Assembly: GCA_016703945.1 (NCBI GenBank) | Contig: JADJBC010000029.1 | Span: forward strand, 1 to 40,542 | Length of the DNA: 40,542 nt | From: Candidatus Aalborgicola danicus | Lineage (GTDB): Bacteria; Pseudomonadota; Gammaproteobacteria; Burkholderiales; Burkholderiaceae_C | Direction: 5' to 3' | Part shown: positions 37,096 through 40,542 of the stretch, one piece after another | Numbering within the stretch: position 1 is the stretch's first letter | Layout: every line of letters begins with the position of its first letter | Program-made: the position numbers and the translations under genes | The notes under the pieces: generated by a model | What the model saw: only the letters and a program-made list of their open reading frames with translations | What the model was told of the DNA's origin: nothing | The model's database searches: none

Positions 37096-37529
37096 TTAGA
37101 GGGTTTGTCTCCTGTCAGTCCAGCGCCCCGGGCGGTGGGGCAGAAGGCGTTTTTCGGCTCGTCGCCGCGCAGGTACTGCGCCTCCCTCTTCGTCGGTGGC
37201 CTGACGCGTCTCGATCAGTTTGGCCTTGTCGCCGTAGAGCTCGCGCAGTTCGGTGGTCATCAGCGCGCTAACATCAATGCCGGAACCGAAGATCTTGAAC
37301 ACGCGTCGCGCTCGTCCCTCATAGCTGAAGTCAACCACCCAGGTCGTCGAGACCCTGAAGAATTCAGAGGGCATGGCAACCTGCGCCGACCGCTTGATCT
37401 CGTACGACGATATCTCCGTCTCGGATAGAAACAAGTTCCCCGCAGCCCAGTGATTCCCAAGGATTGCCGATAAGCCGGGACAGTGGCCACCCAAACGGCC
37501 ATGGGTGGAGTCTTAACGAAGTCGCGCAT
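37092..37529 (-). CDS. Hypothetical protein, frameshifted
   Basis: Start ATG at 37529 with AAAGGAAATTCG before it (RBS seven to nine bases away). MRDFVKTPPMAVWVATVPAY, then after an indel near 37460 NHWAAGNLFLSETEISSYEI, PSEFFRVSTTWVVDFSYEGR and FKIFGSGIDVSALMTTELRE. A second break near 37190 leads to AQYLRGDEPKNAFCPTARGA and a TGA at 37092; uncorrected, the frame continues as an arginine-rich tail to 37096. About 145 residues. No family recognised; accessory-gene character. The 3' end runs into the ISL3 remnant. Confidence 0.5.
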
Positions 37530-37668
37530 CGAATTTCCTTTCGAGTTTGAAGGATTGGGACACTGTACCGGAGACATGGATCATGTAGGCGGTGGGTGTC
37601 GCGCGGAATGCATGGCTTTATGCCAAGTGGAATTGAGGGGCAGTAAAGTCCTCTGGGCACGGGCAGTG

Positions 37669-37908
37669 TTACGGGGATACCTTGTTTCGGATACGCGCAA
37701 TCGTCACCTCCATCGGAGCGTCCAGCGCCACCTCAAGACCCAGCTTCCTTGCAATGTCATTGACGATTCCTGCGTGCAGCGGAAGGCCACCGGCATCGAT
37801 AGCGGTAAGCAGGTCAGCCGCACGCTGCTCTACCGACGGCGATTCTTGGTTTGGCTGCAGCAATTGTTTCAGTCGCTGCAAGGTACTGGGCTTTAAGCGA
37901 TTCACCAT
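37669..37908 (-). CDS. Conserved small hypothetical protein, 79 residues
   Basis: Helical protein with NRLKPSTLQRLKQLLQPNQE, SVEQRAADLLTAIDAGGLPL, NDIARKLGLEVALDAPME and TIARIRNKVSP. The composition and layout look like a small family conserved in Burkholderiales, of unknown function. Intact frame from the ATG at 37908. 37530-37668 and 37909-38056 carry nothing recognisable. Confidence 0.6.
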   Translation of the reverse strand: MVNRLKPSTLQRLKQLLQPNQESPSVEQRAADLLTAIDAGGLPLHAGIVNDIARKLGLEVALDAPMEVTIARIRNKVSP

Positions 37909-38056
37909 GAGTCAGGTGAATCTAACACGCAGTCGTGATGGCGGACTTTGGAAGTGGGAAGTGGGAAGTCGCCATCGGGGAAGGTCTGCTTCGAAGACGG
38001 GGGTCGATTTCACTTCGATCTGTCCACTATATCCAGCCCTTGGAACCCGTGGTGCA

Positions 38057-38508
38057 ATGAGGCGCAATTGGTATATTGCAACATTGACAAGTGATGGGAC
38101 CACCAAGTTGTTTGATGAACTAAGACCGTTTCTACTTCACTGGGGCATCACCGCGGTTTCGCTATGGGTAGCCAGTCGCATGTTCGAGGGCATCAAGTTC
38201 ACTGACTCATGGAGCCTGGTTCTATCCGCTTTGCTGCTGGGCATCGCCAATGCAGTGGTCAAGCCGCTGCTGATTGTGTTGACGCTGCCGTTGACCCTCT
38301 TGACCTTCGGCCTCTTCCTGCTGGTAATCAACGCCTTGATGATTCTGATGGTGTCCGGTCTCGTGAAGGGTTTAAGGTTTCAGGTTTTTGGACAGCGTTC
38401 TTTGTCAGCATCTTTGTGTCTATTCTCAGCATCGTGATCGAGGCAGTCTTGCCCAGTGGCAATGGCGTGCCGCAAATCGACATGCCGCATAGCGGCGTCT
38501 GGCTGTAG
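38057..38508 (+). CDS. Phage-holin-family (Mycobacterium 4-TMS type) membrane protein, one frameshift
   Basis: About 150 residues with four membrane segments: PFLLHWGITAVSLWVASRMF, WSLVLSALLLGIANAVVKPL, LTLPLTLLTFGLFLLVINAL and, after an indel near 38370, GFWTAFFVSIFVSILSIVIE. The LTLPLTLLTFGLFLLVINAL segment and the following GLVKGFKVSGFW are signature parts of this family (PF04020-like), which despite the name is widespread in chromosomes and not phage-borne. The start is uncertain: ATG at 38057, or TTG at 38110 just before the first helix. Confidence 0.75.
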
Positions 38509-38738
38509 GGCGCTGGGAGTGCCCAGTCTGACCGACTGACGCGGCATCCAATCAGACGCGACTGTTCACTTGCCAGATCGCGGGGTTGACCGTTGGCCAT
38601 CCTCGCAGCACTTCAGTGTGCCAACTTCCTGAGATCGGTACCCATTTCGGGTTTGGACAGAGTAGTCCTGCAATGTCTATGGCTGAGAGCGTCTTGCCGA
38701 CTCGGGCTTTAGCTTCCACGTGATCGGACGGGTGGCTT
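38509..38738. other. Gap with possible gene end
   Basis: The minus strand reads SDHVEAKARVGKTLSAIDIA and TEVLRGWPTVNPAIWQVNSR before a stop near 38552, protein-like but unidentified. Nothing on the plus strand. Confidence 0.25.
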
Positions 38739-39439
38739 TTATGGACCAAAAAATGCATCCGCCCGCGCCTGCAGCGCCCTGTCACGCACCACACAACCTT
38801 CCATATGGTCGTTGACCAAGCCCATGGCCTGCATGAAGGCGTACATGAAGGCGTACATGGTGGTTGGCCCCACAAAGCTCAGCCTCGTTTTCTGAGGTCT
38901 TGGACAGTGCAATCGACTCCGGCGAGAGGTGGTAACGCCGGTCATGCTCTGGCGCGTGATCTGCTGAGGTCTGCTGGCAGGCGCCGGCTCGAACCTCCAG
39001 AAATACGCGGCCAGCGAGCCAAACTCCTGGCGCAGTTCAATGGCGCGCTGGGCATTGTTTATGGTCGAAGCAATCTTGCCGCTGTGGCGAACAATGCCAG
39101 CGTCCAGCAATAGACGCTTGCTGTCGGACTCGCCAAACTTGCCACCTCATCCATCTCAAAGTTTGCAAACCCCGATCGAAACGCTTCACGTTTGTTCAGA
39201 ATGGTCAACCAGCTCAAACCTGCCTGAAACCCCTCAAGGCAAATTTTCTCGAAGAGGCGCCTGTCGTCCTTGACCGGGAACCCCCATTCATGGTCGTGGT
39301 AATGCTGGTAGGCAGGCGTGGCACGGCACCAGACACACCGGGCGACCTGCTGGTCATCGGTAAAGAGGCCGGTGGGCGCGGCAGAGTCTTCGGGCATTTC
39401 AGGCAGAGTTGTGGTTTTGACTGGAATTCCGCGCTCCAT
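38739..39439 (-). pseudogene. tag: DNA-3-methyladenine glycosylase I, frameshifted
   Basis: Base-excision-repair enzyme removing 3-methyladenine from DNA. The N-terminal part is RCVWCRATPAYQHYHDHEWG, then RLFEKICLEGFQAGLSWLTI and REAFRSGFANFEMDEVA. After an indel near 39147 it continues LLLDAGIVRHSGKIASTIN, NAQRAIELRQEFGSLAAYFW, then two compensating indels near 38890-38935 around PESIALSK, and FVGPTTMYAFMYAFMQAMG, NDHMEGCVVRDRAL, ending at 38739. The zinc ligands (Cys, His at the start; HMEGC at the end) are present. A 12-bp tandem duplication inserts MYAF. The ATG at 39439 is the likely start, without a clear ribosome site. It is divergent from imuA. Confidence 0.82.
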
Positions 39440-39492
39440 CGAGAACGGGGTGGGTCTTATCGGAGCTGGTCTTTGACAAGTCGGCTGGTGTC

Positions 39493-39520
39493 GATATACT
39501 GTGATTGCATCCAGTATATC
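39493..39520. promoter_or_regulatory. LexA (SOS) box upstream of imuA
   Basis: GATATACTG-N10-CAGTATATC, a perfect 9-bp inverted repeat whose centre TACTG-N10-CAGTA equals the E. coli LexA consensus outline. It ends 16 bp before the imuA start and lies about 54 bp upstream of the tag start on the other strand, so LexA bound here could control both. Confidence 0.85.
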
Positions 39521-39536
39521 CCCATCCAACCCAGCC

Positions 39537-40278
39537 ATGCCCGCCGCCATCCAACACATTGTCAACGCCACACCCGCTGCAGGTGATGGCGCGGCACAGG
39601 CGTTTGATGCCGGTGAACTTCCCCGCCACATCTCCCAATCCATCTGGCGCGGCACCGACCTGGGCCAGGCAGGGTGGGGCGGTGGTGTCCAGTGGTTTTG
39701 CGATGCTGGATGCCGAACTGCCGGGCGGCGGCTGGCCCTGTAATTCACTCACCGAGTTGCTGCAACCCCAACCCTCCTTGTGCGAATGGCGGCTGTTTTC
39801 ACCCGCATTGGCCACCTTAGTTGCCAGTGGAGGTCAGATCCTGCTGGTGGGCCCACCCAAGCGTCCCCACGCCCTGGTCTGACCCAGCTCGGTATTGCCG
39901 AGAAGAGCCTGGTCTGTGATGGCTGCCAACACACCGCCGAGCGCCTGTGGACCACCGAGCAACTGGCCAAGGCCAATCCACGGGGGCGCCATCCTGGCCT
40001 GGTTGCCCCAGGCGCGCGCCAGACAACTGCGCCGCCTGCAGGTCCATGCCCAGTCCTGTGACTTGCCCGGTTTTTCTGTTTTCGCCCGTGGAGGCTGCAC
40101 AGCTTGACGCGTCCCCTGCCCCCCTGCGGGTGCTCAGCACTCTGGGGGTCGACTGGGAATTGCAGGTGCGTATTCTCAAGCGCAAGGGCGCCTTGCTCGA
40201 TGGCAGCATCGCTCTGCCCTCCATCCCCGGAACCCTGGCCAGTGTGCTGACACCGCGCCTGTTGCGCCCCAGTGTTGA
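39537..40278 (+). pseudogene. imuA: ImuA (SulA-like translesion-mutagenesis protein), multiple frameshifts
   Basis: First gene of the imuA-imuB-dnaE2 type mutagenesis cassette; ImuA is a RecA/SulA-like protein needed with ImuB and DnaE2 for DNA-damage-induced mutagenesis. Start ATG at 39537. Pieces over three frames: PRHISQSIWRGTDLGQAG, then GFAMLDAELPGGGWPCNSLT and ELLQPQPSLCEWRLFSPALA (the region corresponding to the RecA-like core), VGPPKRPHAPGL, TAERLWTTEQLAKANP, AILAWLPQARARQLRRLQVH, then APLRVLSTLGVDWELQVRIL and LPSIPGTLASVLTPRLLRP, ending about 40278. At least four indels; every block of the family is present. Confidence 0.8.
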
Positions 40279-40299
40279 TTGCCAAAGCGGAGGTCTCCA

Positions 40300-40542
40300 A
40301 TGTCCATGCATTGGGCAGCGCGTCAACCGACGCCGTAGCCGACAACTCGCTGCCCATTGATCGCACCGGTCTTGCTTGCGGGCCTGCAGTTCACCCCTGG
40401 GCGGCGTCGCGACCAGGCGATATTGCTGGAGGGTCGAGCCAAAGCCTGCGTTTGTTTGGGGGCCAGAGTCCCAAGGGCCTGATCGAGACCGGCGCTATCG
40501 AGCTTGGTGTGGCCCAATGGGCCGGGCACCCACCAGTCTGGC
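40300..40542 (+). pseudogene. imuB: ImuB (Y-family polymerase-like) N-terminus, frameshifted and cut by window edge
   Basis: Begins with GGAGG seven bases before the ATG at 40300 (MSMHWAA), right behind imuA. Across frames one reads AGLQFTP, then DQAILLEVEASLRLFGGQSP and ETGAIELGVAQWAGHP up to the window edge, matching the N-terminal palm region of ImuB, a catalytically inactive Y-family polymerase homologue that recruits DnaE2 to the clamp. An in-frame TAG near 40336 and other breaks suggest two or three indels. dnaE2 would be expected beyond the window. Confidence 0.7.

Noticed and set aside
38057..38508. Holin-family protein as evidence of a prophage
   Set aside because: This family is common in chromosomes outside phages and no other phage gene is nearby.
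1..40542. tRNA, rRNA and other structured RNA genes
   Set aside because: No clover-leaf, anticodon-arm or rRNA signature was found by reading either strand; a covariance-model scan was not possible.

Overview
The window looks like a chromosomal segment of a betaproteobacterium, most likely Burkholderiales / Comamonadaceae (Rhodoferax- or Polaromonas-like). This is judged from moderately high GC, protein flavour (ImuA, DUF1178, SelO of the long clade, the PepSY two-component module) and the mosaic of small hypothetical genes. No rRNA, tRNA or CRISPR array was recognised. The most pervasive property is a large number of reading-frame breaks: about 25 single-gene frameshifts spread over unrelated genes, many at homopolymers or short repeats. 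They hit housekeeping-type genes (tag, selO, response regulator) as well as accessory ones, so many are probably base-level assembly errors rather than true pseudogenisation; a few (IS remnants, gene fragments) are real decay.

Layout. 1-1.2 kb: ISL3-family transposase (minus). 1.3-4.4 kb: decaying minus-strand cluster with two zinc-metallopeptidase genes (HELAH and HEVGH motifs), a lipoprotein-like gene and the footprint of a tandem duplication. 4.5-7.6 kb: small membrane protein, alpha/beta hydrolase divergent from a LysR regulator, a Lon-domain scrap and a small ferredoxin. 8.0-11.4 kb: glycine-zipper protein, PepSY protein, response regulator and histidine kinase in series, then a small secreted Pro/Tyr/Gln repeat protein. 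12.3-14.5 kb: TPR-linked class III adenylate cyclase (minus) directly followed by an orphan Crp-type helix-turn-helix. 15.1-18.7 kb: small membrane protein, Baeyer-Villiger-type flavin monooxygenase, and convergent alpha/beta hydrolase plus MAPEG protein. 18.8-21.4 kb: poorly coding, AT-richer, repeat-bearing stretch with two hypothetical genes. 21.4-24.6 kb: broken MFS transporter, VOC protein, small helical-family gene, DUF1499 protein. 24.6-25.4 kb: dead IS6-family element sitting directly against the DUF1499 gene. 25.5-29.5 kb: SelO pseudokinase and three hypothetical genes. 29.9-37.1 kb: acyltransferase-3, a two-gene envelope operon (DUF3142 plus a long secreted protein), a zinc-ribbon-like protein, DUF1178, VOC protein and an ISL3 remnant. 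37.1-40.5 kb: hypotheticals, a phage-holin-family membrane protein, tag, and the imuA-imuB mutagenesis cassette behind a textbook LexA box.

Functional links that the sequence supports are: signal transduction (PepSY protein, regulator and kinase, with an ATGA overlap between the last two); a possible ketone-to-ester-to-hydrolysis module (monooxygenase facing a hydrolase); a cAMP maker next to a truncated cAMP-receptor-type regulator; and an SOS-controlled intergenic region between tag and imuAB. The best candidates for an undescribed system are the tandem metallopeptidase/lipoprotein cluster at 1.3-4.4 kb and the DUF3142/secreted-protein operon at 31.8-34.9 kb; both rest on sequence reading only.
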